Made by a program: the position numbers and the translations under genes
Assembly: GCA_943914475.1 (NCBI GenBank)
Contig: CALUCE010000007.1
Span: 1 to 64,000 of the forward strand
Direction: 5' to 3'
DNA from: an uncultured Anaerococcus sp.
Lineage (GTDB): Bacteria; Bacillota; Clostridia; Tissierellales; Peptoniphilaceae
Length of the DNA stretch: 64,000 nucleotides
The notes under the pieces: model-generated
The model's database searches: none
What the model was told of the DNA's origin: nothing
Seen by the model: only the letters and a program-made list of their open reading frames with translations
Shown here: positions 8,778 through 17,008 of the stretch, one piece after another
Layout of the letters: the number at the start of each line of letters is the position of its first letter
How positions within the stretch are numbered: position 1 is the stretch's first letter

Positions 8778-9848
8778 TTACTTATCTGCTTTATTTATTG
8801 CTTCCCAAAGACCGTTTAGATAGGTAACTCCTAGAGCCCTATCATAGAGTCCATAACCAGCTCTACCTGTTTCATCCCAAATCATTCTTCCGTGATCAGG
8901 TCTAATGTATCCATCAAATCCTGTATCGTGAAGTGCTTTCATGATTTGATACATATCTAATGATCCATATGAGGATAAGTGGGCTGATTCATAGAATTTT
9001 CTCTCTCCAGTATGTTTAATATTTCTTGCATGGACACAAGCAATTCTATCTTTTTCTCCAAAGTACTTGATAAAATCAACCACATCTATGTCTGGATTTG
9101 AGCCTATAGAACCTGTGCACAAGCAAATTGAGTTTGCTGGTGAGTCTACAAGATTTATTATCTTATCAAATTGTTCTTTAGTGTGGCTAATTCTTGGTAT
9201 ACCAAATACTGGCCAAGCTGGATCATCTGGATGTACAGCCATTCTTATACCTAGTTCTTCACATGTAGGAATAATTTGTTCTAAGAAATGTTTATAATTT
9301 TCTAATAATTTTTCTTCATCTATATCTTTATATTTTTGTAAAACTTCGCTAAGCTCTTCAAGCCTTTCTGGTTCCCAGCCTGGTAGGGTAAATTCTCCTG
9401 CTCCTTCAAGAGTTGCTTCAACTAGTTCTTGAGGAGTGAGTCCTTTAATATCTTTCTCGTCGTAAGAAAGAGTATTTGAACCATCTTCAAGATCCATAGC
9501 CAAATCTGTTTTTAGCCAGTCGAATACTGGCATGAAGTTGTAAACCACAACTTTTACTCCGCATTCAGCAACATTTCTTAGGGACTGCTTGTAATTTTCT
9601 ATATACTTATCTCTTGTAGGAAGACCCATTTTGATATCTTCATGAACGTTAATAGATTCGAGAATTTCACATTCAAGTCCTGCTGCATTTATTTCATCTA
9701 CGAATGCTTTAAATTTATCTTTTTCCCATACTTCTCCTGCTGGAAATTCATCCATCATCCCCATAACTCCTGTTACACCAGGAATTTGCTTTATATATTT
9801 TAAAGGAATAGGATCTGATTTGCCATAGTATCTAAAAGTCATTTTCAT
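8778..9848 (-). CDS. uxuA: Mannonate dehydratase
   Basis: This 356-residue enzyme dehydrates D-mannonate to 2-keto-3-deoxygluconate. Family features seen are the N-terminal MTFRYYG, MAVHPDDPAWP (metal-binding histidine region), CLCTGSIGSNP and the C-terminal IRPDHGRMIWDE. The family uses a divalent metal. GGAG lies upstream of ATG 9848. It starts 3 bases after the uxuB stop and ends 14 bases before kdgA. Confidence 0.96.
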   Translation of the reverse strand: MKMTFRYYGKSDPIPLKYIKQIPGVTGVMGMMDEFPAGEVWEKDKFKAFVDEINAAGLECEILESINVHEDIKMGLPTRDKYIENYKQSLRNVAECGVKVVVYNFMPVFDWLKTDLAMDLEDGSNTLSYDEKDIKGLTPQELVEATLEGAGEFTLPGWEPERLEELSEVLQKYKDIDEEKLLENYKHFLEQIIPTCEELGIRMAVHPDDPAWPVFGIPRISHTKEQFDKIINLVDSPANSICLCTGSIGSNPDIDVVDFIKYFGEKDRIACVHARNIKHTGERKFYESAHLSSYGSLDMYQIMKALHDTGFDGYIRPDHGRMIWDETGRAGYGLYDRALGVTYLNGLWEAINKADK

Positions 9849-9851
9849 AGT

Positions 9852-11438
9852 TTACTCTCCTAAATGTTTTTCTAGTGTAGCCCTTACACTACCAGTTCCT
9901 TGTGTCATCTCTTTCAAATAAGTCATAATTTTTTTGTCAAGACCTACTTCTACCAAATTTAATCCGAAAATTTGTTCACTAGCTAGTAATCTTTTTAAAC
10001 CTTCTGTTTCCTTAAAGTTTCCTAATTCAATACCTTCAAGCGATTTTTTAAGTTCATCCATCAAAGGATCTGGAGAAAGTTCAAATTCTTGACCATCGTC
10101 TTTTACTCCCAAGAGATATCTTAGCCATCCTGCTAAAGCAAGAGGTATATACTTTAAATCTTCAACTTCTAGTTCATTAGAATCTCTATAAGATTTAATT
10201 GTTTCACCAAATCTTATACCTACTTTTTGACTAGTGTCTGTTGCTATTCTTTGAGGAGTATCTGGTATAAACTTGTTTGGAAGACGTATTTCTATAACCT
10301 CATCTATAAATTCTTTTGGGCTTAAGATTTTTGGATCCACAACTACTTTTAAAGCTTCATCATAACCGATTTTCTTAATCAACTTAACCAAAAGTTCATC
10401 TTCCATCTCTGCTGCTATACTTTCATATCCAAGTACACAACCAAGAGTTGCAAGCGTAGTATGCAAGGGGTTTAGGCAGGTTGTAACCTTCATAGTTTCA
10501 ACCTTATTTACAGTCTCTCTATCTGCCATATAGACCCCAGACTTTTCAAATTGAGGTCTACCATTTACAAAATCATCTTCTATAACTAGGTATTCTGCTT
10601 CTTCCGAATTTACATATGGAGCTGTATAGGTATTTTTCTTAGTAACTATTATGTCCATATCCACAAAACCTAGATCTTCTAAATACTCCTTAACTTCATT
10701 AGCAGGTCTAGGAGTAATTTTGTCTATCATAGACCATGGATAAGAAACTTTATTTTCCAAATAATCTATGAATTCCTTCTCAACCTTACCAGAATCAAAC
10801 CAAGCTTTACCTATAAGAAGAACAGAATCTTTAATCTTATCACCATTCTTTGAACAGTTATCAAGACTAAGAAGAGTTAAAGGTTGATTAACTTCCCTAA
10901 ATCTTCTGTAAAGAAGATAAGTAACAAAGCTCATCAGATGTTTTGCATCCTCAATATTATTTTTTAAATCTTCTTTGACTACATCCATAAGTTCACCATT
11001 TGGTGCATATAGGTTGTATCCCTTTTCTGTAATGGTAAAACTTGCTAACTCTAAATTTTTATTAAGGAAAATTTCTTCAATTCTTTCCTTATCTTGACTA
11101 ACTGCTAAACTTTCAGCCAAGTTCGCTATCAAATTTGTAGAAAAATCACCATTTTTATGCAAAGTAACAGACAATGCTAGGTTATCATAAGGTTTATAGG
11201 TATCATCAATGATTTCTTCATCAAAAGATTCTACAACAGAAATCCCTCTATCAAATAACCCCTTATTTACAAGGTCCTGACCAATTCTTGCTATATAACC
11301 TTTAAAAATATTACCTGAACCAAAAGCAATCCATTTAGGATCTTTGATAGAGTCTTCTCTGAGTTTATTAACGTCATAAGAAACTTTCTGGTCAACCTTC
11401 TCATTAATTTTATTTAAATTTTCTAAATTTAATTTCAT
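9852..11438 (-). CDS. uxuB: Fructuronate reductase (mannitol dehydrogenase family)
   Basis: NAD-dependent oxidoreductase of 528 residues of the long-chain mannitol dehydrogenase family. The nucleotide-binding stretch is FGSGNIFKGYIARIG near residues 39-53, and the family KITPRP motif (catalytic lysine region) and CLNPLHTTLA are present. In this operon it most likely reduces D-fructuronate to D-mannonate. It is the first gene after the operator-bearing promoter, with GGAG upstream of ATG 11438. Tagaturonate reduction (UxaB-type) is an alternative, but uxuA and the lack of an altronate dehydratase favour UxuB. Confidence 0.88.
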   Translation of the reverse strand: MKLNLENLNKINEKVDQKVSYDVNKLREDSIKDPKWIAFGSGNIFKGYIARIGQDLVNKGLFDRGISVVESFDEEIIDDTYKPYDNLALSVTLHKNGDFSTNLIANLAESLAVSQDKERIEEIFLNKNLELASFTITEKGYNLYAPNGELMDVVKEDLKNNIEDAKHLMSFVTYLLYRRFREVNQPLTLLSLDNCSKNGDKIKDSVLLIGKAWFDSGKVEKEFIDYLENKVSYPWSMIDKITPRPANEVKEYLEDLGFVDMDIIVTKKNTYTAPYVNSEEAEYLVIEDDFVNGRPQFEKSGVYMADRETVNKVETMKVTTCLNPLHTTLATLGCVLGYESIAAEMEDELLVKLIKKIGYDEALKVVVDPKILSPKEFIDEVIEIRLPNKFIPDTPQRIATDTSQKVGIRFGETIKSYRDSNELEVEDLKYIPLALAGWLRYLLGVKDDGQEFELSPDPLMDELKKSLEGIELGNFKETEGLKRLLASEQIFGLNLVEVGLDKKIMTYLKEMTQGTGSVRATLEKHLGE

Positions 11439-11471
11439 TCATTACTCCTTCCTAGTCTAATGAATAGATTT

Positions 11472-11485
11472 TGTAACCGCTTACA
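11472..11485. promoter_or_regulatory. LacI/CcpA-type operator, uxuB promoter
   Basis: TGTAACCGCTTACA lies three bases downstream of the -10 box of the uxuB promoter on the minus strand, where bound protein would block transcription. It matches the TGTAAnCGnTTACA consensus shared with four other sites in the window. Confidence 0.8.
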
Positions 11486-11488
11486 TTC

Positions 11489-11517
11489 ATTATATTACTA
11501 ACATTCAAACACTTCAA
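11489..11517 (-). promoter_or_regulatory. Promoter of uxuB-uxuA-kdgA-kdgK-uxaC
   Basis: On the minus strand the -35 box TTGAAG (11512-11517) and the -10 box TATAAT (11489-11494) are 17 bases apart. The rest of the 306-base gap 11439-11744 is AT-rich and holds only this promoter, its operator and the hairpin next to dctM. Confidence 0.8.
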
Positions 11518-11708
11518 GTTCTATCTTTTTTATCCAAGTATAAGCTAAGCAAGCTACAACAAATTTTTTAAATACTTTATTGAATTTTTATCATAACTTG
11601 CTATCTACTTATTGTTTACCCATATTTTATCGATTTATTTATTAAACAAAAGAGTATGTTATTCTTTTTCTATATTAATGTAATATAATGTTGACCTAGC
11701 TTTTTAAT

Positions 11709-11737
11709 GTACAAGTGGGAGTCTCCCCCCCTTGTAC
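11709..11737. repeat. G-rich hairpin after dctM
   Basis: GTACAAG and CTTGTAC form a 7-bp stem closing a loop with an inner GGGAG/CTCCC pairing and a run of seven C (G on the minus strand). It starts 7 bases after the dctM stop. No T-tract follows, so it may stabilise the upstream message or end it only partly. Confidence 0.5.
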
Positions 11738-11744
11738 TGATTCT

Positions 11745-13046
11745 TTAAATTAATCCTGCGCTTGTTGGTAGATGCAAAGCTACTGCTGGTACATAAGTAA
11801 CCAAAATCAAGCCTATTAATATAGCTATATAATATCTGATCATATATGGCATTACTTCTGATAGAGTAGTATCTCCAACTTTTATAGCTACAAATAGTGT
11901 GTTTCCTACTGGTGGTGTTATGTTTCCTATACATAAGTTATAAACAATAACTAGACCAAAATGAACTGGATGCATTCCAAATTCTGTTACTATAGGTAAG
12001 AATAGTGGTGTAAATATTAGAATTGCAGGTGTTACGTCCATAAAGGTTCCAGCTATTAATAAAATCAAGTTCATTATTAATAGGATTATTATAGGATTAT
12101 CTGTTAGGGATAGCATAGCTTGGCCTATCATTTGTGGTATCCCAGTAAAAGCCATTACCCATGACAATATATTAGATACCCCTATTAAGAATACTACAAT
12201 TCCACTCATTTTTGCGCTTGCAACTAAAATATCCCATATTTTCTTTAAATTAAGGTTTTTGTATATTAGTCCAAGTATTAATGCATATAAAACTGAAACT
12301 GCAGAACCTTCTGTAGCTGTAAAAATTCCTTTTACAATTCCACCAATTACTACAATTATCAATCCTAAAGAAGGAATTGCTCTAAGTGTTGTTTTTCCTA
12401 AGTGGGCCCAGGAGAATTTGCCTTTATTTCCTGTATATCCTTTTTTCTTTGCTAGCATAATTGTTACAATCAAACATCCCAAAGTCCAAATTAGTCCAGG
12501 TAGATATCCCGCCAAGAAAAGGGCAGCCACGGATGTCCCGCCTGACACTAATGAATAGGTAATTAGTGCATTTGAAGGAGGTATCAGGAGTCCTGATGGA
12601 GCCGAAGCACCATTTGCTGCAGACGAAAAACCTTTGTCATAGCCAAGTTCTTCTTCTCCTTCTTTTACCATTGATCCAACTGCTGCAGCAGCTGCAGAAG
12701 CTGATCCCGATATAGCTCCAAATAGTGCGTTGGTTCCAACGTTAGTTACCATCAATGCACCTGGCAGTTTACCTAATAGAGCCATTACAAAGTCCACTAA
12801 TCTTTTTGCTATACCCCCTTCATTCATAAGGTTACCCGCCAAAATAAAGAATGGTATTGCTGTAAGTGTAAATGACGACATACCTACAAAAGTTCTTTGA
12901 GCTCCTGTTACTACCGAAGGATTAATGGCGACTGTTTGTAAAATAGCTGTAAGTGCAGCTATCCCAATAGAGAATGCTATTGGTACTCCCAGTATTAAAA
13001 GTGTTACTAATACTATTAAAATAATTGATAATGCTTGAAGAGCCAT
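11745..13046 (-). CDS. dctM: TRAP transporter large membrane subunit
   Basis: DctM-type permease of 433 residues with about twelve hydrophobic segments, the channel-forming subunit of a tripartite ATP-independent transporter driven by an ion gradient. Family motifs include NEGGIAKRLVDF near the N-terminus, GASAPSGLLIPPS and IGNITPPVG. Its start overlaps the dctQ stop by one base (TAATG), and GGAGGTGA precedes the start. It works with the DctQ and DctP genes just upstream, probably importing a hexuronate or an acidic glycoside. Confidence 0.93.
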   Translation of the reverse strand: MALQALSIILIVLVTLLILGVPIAFSIGIAALTAILQTVAINPSVVTGAQRTFVGMSSFTLTAIPFFILAGNLMNEGGIAKRLVDFVMALLGKLPGALMVTNVGTNALFGAISGSASAAAAAVGSMVKEGEEELGYDKGFSSAANGASAPSGLLIPPSNALITYSLVSGGTSVAALFLAGYLPGLIWTLGCLIVTIMLAKKKGYTGNKGKFSWAHLGKTTLRAIPSLGLIIVVIGGIVKGIFTATEGSAVSVLYALILGLIYKNLNLKKIWDILVASAKMSGIVVFLIGVSNILSWVMAFTGIPQMIGQAMLSLTDNPIIILLIMNLILLIAGTFMDVTPAILIFTPLFLPIVTEFGMHPVHFGLVIVYNLCIGNITPPVGNTLFVAIKVGDTTLSEVMPYMIRYYIAILIGLILVTYVPAVALHLPTSAGLI

Positions 13047-13600
13047 TAATTGTCACCTCCTTCTATATGTTTAGAGACATCATCTGACTCGCTTACTAGT
13101 TGTTCAGAGGCTTCACTTATAGATTTAGCCTGCTTAAATCTTATCTTTCCAGCTTTTATATCCTTTATATTTAGAATACAAAACAGAATATTTAAAACTC
13201 CTGCTAAAGGTAGTGCTATATAGAAAACTCCAAGAGGCACACCGAGAGATGATGTCATTTGCCCCATAGTAAGTTTACTTATAGCTATCCCACCATATAC
13301 CAAAACTATTAGTGAAAATAATAGGATTATAGTCTCTGAAAGTATGGCTACAGTTTTTTGAGTCTTCTCAGATTTTGTTTCTATAAAAACTGGTATATTC
13401 ATATGTTCTCTTTCGCCTGTTACCAATGCTGCTCCAAACAAGGTCAACCATGCAAATAGGTAAGAAGCCAATTCTTCAGTCCATGTAGCTGAGTTGTTTA
13501 GAATATATCTAGTGAACACTTGCCAAATTACTAATAGAAACATTACCGCTAGAGTAATACCTCCTAAGAATTTCAAGATTTTTTCTAAAATTTTTCTCAT
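13046..13600 (-). CDS. dctQ: TRAP transporter small membrane subunit
   Basis: DctQ-type protein of 184 residues with four predicted membrane spans and the family motif RYILNNSATWTEELASYLFAW in shortened form (TWTEELASYLFAW). The C-terminal tail is unusually polar and acidic. It overlaps its neighbours dctP and dctM by one base each (TAATG junctions), a tightly coupled unit. Confidence 0.92.
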   Translation of the reverse strand: MRKILEKILKFLGGITLAVMFLLVIWQVFTRYILNNSATWTEELASYLFAWLTLFGAALVTGEREHMNIPVFIETKSEKTQKTVAILSETIILLFSLIVLVYGGIAISKLTMGQMTSSLGVPLGVFYIALPLAGVLNILFCILNIKDIKAGKIRFKQAKSISEASEQLVSESDDVSKHIEGGDN

Positions 13601-14634
13601 TAATTTGATCCTCCTTTAGCCGGATATTCTTCATTATAGGCTTGGATCTTATCATAGAATGGTTTTAACTTTGTATTTCTATCTAATACTTCTTTTGTTA
13701 ATGGCGCTACCACTTCAGCAAATTTATTTGGATCTGGATAGTTAAATTGAACTCCCATATCTTCTGCTCCCTTAATAGCGTTTTCAACAGCCTTACCCCA
13801 TTCTTCCCTTTGTTTTTTATTTAAAACTTCAAAACCTTCTTCAAAAACTTTCTTCTCATCTTTAGGAAGATTCTCCATAAAATCTATATTACCTATCAAA
13901 ATATCTGGAACCATTTGATGCATATCATATGAGTAGTACTTACAAACTTCTCCATGCCCATTATCTGTAAGGGACATTTCGTTATTTTCTGCACCATCAA
14001 TAATTCCTGATTGAAGCGCTGTATAGACTTCACCAAAACCCATTGGAGATGCTGAAGCTCCTAATAAATCCATCATTCTTACGTTTGTTGGTGATTGTTG
14101 AACTCTTATTTTTAGTCCTTTTAAATCATCAGGGCTTTCAATGGGCTTATCCTTGGTATAAAAAGATCTTGATCCTGCGTCCAACCAAGTTACAGCCACA
14201 AATCCAGATTTTTCAGTCGCATTGAATATTGGTCCTGTTATGGATTTATCATCCATTACATGATGATAAGATTCAGGAGATACAAATAAATAAGGAAGGT
14301 TAAAGATCTCATAAACATCATCAAAAGTTTCCAAAATAGCATTTGATGCAACACAGAAATTGATTGCTCCAGTTTGCGTTAGCTGAACCATATCTGTTTG
14401 TGAACCTAAAAGCTCAGATGGATAAACTTGAACGTCGTACTTATCCCCTAGTTTGCTCTCCACATATTTTTCAAATTCCAAAAGTCCTAGATGAGTAGGA
14501 TGGTTTTGTGATTGGTTGTGCCCAACTCTAACTATAATTTTATCGGTTGACCCGTCCTTAGACTTGGCAGACGAGCAAGATGCAAGTCCAAGAATTAGGA
14601 TCAAGGATAATATTGTTTTAATAATTTTTTTCAT
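13600..14634 (-). CDS. dctP: TRAP transporter solute-binding lipoprotein
   Basis: DctP-type extracytoplasmic binding protein of 344 residues. The signal peptide ends with the lipobox LASC (cysteine at residue 20), so it is membrane-anchored as expected in a Gram-positive cell. Family stretches DAGSRSFYT, LKGLKIRV (the arginine that binds the substrate carboxylate in the family) and YTALQSGIIDGAENNE are present. The ligand is likely a sugar acid, because the genes are co-regulated with the glucuronate pathway. Confidence 0.93.
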   Translation of the reverse strand: MKKIIKTILSLILILGLASCSSAKSKDGSTDKIIVRVGHNQSQNHPTHLGLLEFEKYVESKLGDKYDVQVYPSELLGSQTDMVQLTQTGAINFCVASNAILETFDDVYEIFNLPYLFVSPESYHHVMDDKSITGPIFNATEKSGFVAVTWLDAGSRSFYTKDKPIESPDDLKGLKIRVQQSPTNVRMMDLLGASASPMGFGEVYTALQSGIIDGAENNEMSLTDNGHGEVCKYYSYDMHQMVPDILIGNIDFMENLPKDEKKVFEEGFEVLNKKQREEWGKAVENAIKGAEDMGVQFNYPDPNKFAEVVAPLTKEVLDRNTKLKPFYDKIQAYNEEYPAKGGSN

Positions 14635-14670
14635 TATCTCTCCTTTTGTGTTAAAAGTGATTTCTTATTC

Positions 14671-15666
14671 TTAGGTAGTTTCTTTAGCCAAGAATACTGA
14701 ATCTACTATAGTCTCATGTTTTACACTTTCATTTCTCATCAAATTCTCCAAAGATTCTACAGCTATTTTTGCTTGTAAACTTAACTGTTGATCTATAGAT
14801 GAAATTGCTTTCTGCGTAAAGTTTGATGAGTCTATATTGTCAAATCCAACTATAGCAATCTCTTCTGGAATTTTCACTCCAAGACTTAGAAAATGTTTGT
14901 AATATTGAATAGCTAGATTATCATTTTCAAACTGAATAGCATCTGCTTTCTGATCTCTAAGTATTTTTATTACTTCTATTATTTCATCATCAACATTACT
15001 AGATTCAAATTCTATTAGGTCGTTTTCCGGATAATAAGTTTTTATAGCTTTTCCAAAGGCTTTCCTCTTTGATATAGCAGCTCTATTTTCCATGCTATCT
15101 ACAGGGTATATATATATAGGGTTTCTATATCCTCTAGACTTTATGTAAGATAGTGAATTCATAATCCCAGTTTCCTCTGCTGAAGATACCGTAACTATAT
15201 TCTTATATTCTCTATCAAGGATAGAGTTTATCATTATTATTGGAAAATCTTTGGACGCTTTGGCCAGTTCTTCAAAAAAATCTTTCTCTTCATACATAGA
15301 ACCAACTGTAATAATTGCATCGACTTTTTTCTCTCTCAATAAATATAAATAATCTAGTTTCTTTTTCGTTTCTATAGTTGTGTTGCAAAGAATAGAAACA
15401 ATACCATATTCGTTAAGATTTTTTTCTAATTCATAAGCTAGTTGATGGTCAAAATAATTCCTTATATTGGAAACCATAATGCCAACAGACTCAGTTTTAT
15501 TTGTTGCCAGCGATCTTGCTATTCCATTTGGTACGTAATCAAGCTCTTTTATGGCCTTTAGAACTTTTATTTTAGTTTCTTGGCTAACTGTTGCCGACTC
15601 ATTAATTACTCTAGAAACTGTCGCAACAGAAACACCCGCTTTCTTAGCTACATCATATATACTCAT
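14671..15666 (-). CDS. LacI-family transcriptional regulator
   Basis: This 331-residue repressor has an N-terminal LacI helix-turn-helix (IYDVAKKAGVSVATVSRVIN) followed by a periplasmic-binding-protein-like sensor domain ending in FDNIDSSNF and a dimerisation tail. It heads the dctPQM transcript, 36 bases before dctP. Two matching operators lie between its promoter and its start, one only 9 bases from the ATG and covering the ribosome-binding region, which suggests autorepression. It probably controls the whole sugar-acid island, with a pathway intermediate such as KDG or fructuronate as inducer (inferred). Confidence 0.88.
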   Translation of the reverse strand: MSIYDVAKKAGVSVATVSRVINESATVSQETKIKVLKAIKELDYVPNGIARSLATNKTESVGIMVSNIRNYFDHQLAYELEKNLNEYGIVSILCNTTIETKKKLDYLYLLREKKVDAIITVGSMYEEKDFFEELAKASKDFPIIMINSILDREYKNIVTVSSAEETGIMNSLSYIKSRGYRNPIYIYPVDSMENRAAISKRKAFGKAIKTYYPENDLIEFESSNVDDEIIEVIKILRDQKADAIQFENDNLAIQYYKHFLSLGVKIPEEIAIVGFDNIDSSNFTQKAISSIDQQLSLQAKIAVESLENLMRNESVKHETIVDSVFLAKETT

Positions 15667-15675
15667 ACGTTTTCT

Positions 15676-15689
15676 TGTAAGCGGTTACA
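15676..15689. promoter_or_regulatory. Operator adjacent to lacI start
   Basis: TGTAAGCGGTTACA, extended by CTT/AAG flanks, 10 bases before the regulator ATG. Bound protein would also mask translation initiation. Confidence 0.8.
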
Positions 15690-15741
15690 AGCTTTTCTAC
15701 TTATAAAACTTACCTAATCACCTCTTTTCTTTAATAAATTT

Positions 15742-15755
15742 TGTAAGCGGTTACA
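15742..15755. promoter_or_regulatory. Second operator of the lacI-dctPQM promoter
   Basis: TGTAAGCGGTTACA starts 66 bases from the first site, close to six helical turns, and lies 27 bases downstream of the -10 box. Confidence 0.8.
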
Positions 15756-15781
15756 TGGTCTAAATACCACTTTCTAAAAAG

Positions 15782-15810
15782 AGTATATATTATTATCATT
15801 CACTTGTCAA
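15782..15810 (-). promoter_or_regulatory. Promoter of lacI-dctPQM
   Basis: On the minus strand, a perfect TTGACA (15805-15810) and TATACT (15782-15787) are 17 bases apart, followed by the two operators. Confidence 0.85.
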
Positions 15811-15866
15811 ATATTTATTTATCTTTTATTTTATGATAATTTCATAATTAGAAAACATAGTATATT

Positions 15867-16860
15867 CTACCAATTAATCCTTCCAGAACCGTTACCACCG
15901 GCAATCTTTTCCACTTTTTCTCTATCTACTAGATTAAAGTCCCCCCTTAATTGTATGTTTTAAAGCAGAAGCTGCAACTGCAAAATCGATAGCTTCTTCT
16001 TGACTTTTACCATCTAAAATAGCCTTAAGCAAACCTGCTGCAAAAGCATCTCCTCCTCCAACTCTATCCACTATCCTTAACTTCAATCTTTTTGATTCAT
16101 AGTAATTTTCCCCATCAAAAATGGCTGCAGATAGGGTATTATCAGATGCAGAAATAGATTCTCTTAGAGTTGAAACTATATACTTAAAACCATAATAATC
16201 ATGTACTTCTCTAAAGATTTTTTCGGTTTTTTCGCTAGTTAATGGACCATCATCTACATCATGAAGTTGTGGCAAAATTCCTATAAGTATGTCTATGTAT
16301 GGACTTAACTTATTATAAATATCGACGGCATCTTCCAAGCTTATAACAGAAGATCTCCAATTAAGATCAAAAGCAACCATAACTCCTTGTCTTTTAGCTT
16401 CTTGCATTGCAGCAAGCGTTATCTCATAACAAGATGTAGATAAGGCTGGGATTATACCAGAAACATGAAAGAGGCTTGCATTACTAAAAATCTTCTTAAA
16501 GTTAAAGTCTCCAGGACTTGCTTGGCAAATAGAGGAGTTTTTTCTGTCATAAATGACTTTAGGGGGCCTTTGACTCGCACCAATCTCTGAATAATAAACT
16601 CCCATCCTATCGCCACCTCTAACTATGTAATCAGTACTTACACCAAAGTCCCTCAGTTGGTTAATAGAGGCCTGTCCTATTTCATTATCCACTATCTTGC
16701 TAACAAAATATGTATCATATCCGAATCCTGCCATCGATATAGCCACATTCGCCTCTCCACCCCCATAGATCGCCCTGAAACTATCCGACTGGACAAACCT
16801 ATCATAGTGCATAGGAGTTAGTCTTAACATTAACTCACCTAAAGTTATTACTTTCTTCAT
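15867..16860 (-). pseudogene. kdgK2: Second KDG kinase, frameshifted and internally deleted
   Basis: This is a close paralogue of the kinase at 7115-8137. In the sequence as given, the frame stops at 15934 (308 residues). A run of six G on the minus strand (15941-15946) shifts the frame; with five G the frame continues to 15867 and restores a tail (KGDFNLVDREKVEKIAGGNG) that aligns with the intact paralogue to its end. Separately, after residue 194 exactly ten residues are missing, including the conserved NEED motif, with the flanks aligning cleanly. The catalytic GGGDAFAAG is kept. A consensus -35 TTGACA at 16928-16933 with TAAACT at 16905-16910 could give it its own promoter. The frameshift could be a sequencing error or slippage; the 30-base deletion could not. 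Confidence 0.8.
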
Positions 16861-16910
16861 AGAACCTCCTTAACTTGTTTAATTTACCAATAATTATCAA
16901 TTATAGTTTA

Positions 16911-16971
16911 TAGATAGATTTTTCATTTGTCAAACATTTAACAAAATTTCTTGCAATAAAAAATCTATCTA
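16911..16971. repeat. 13-bp inverted repeat upstream of kdgK2
   Basis: TAGATAGATTTTT (16911-16923) is repeated inverted at 16959-16971 around a 35-base loop. It lies between a GH31 gene and kdgK2 and overlaps the possible kdgK2 promoter. It could be an operator pair or an intercistronic RNA hairpin. Confidence 0.5.
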
Positions 16972-17008
16972 CAACTTATTTTAGTATTACTAAATATAAA
17001 TATCTCTA

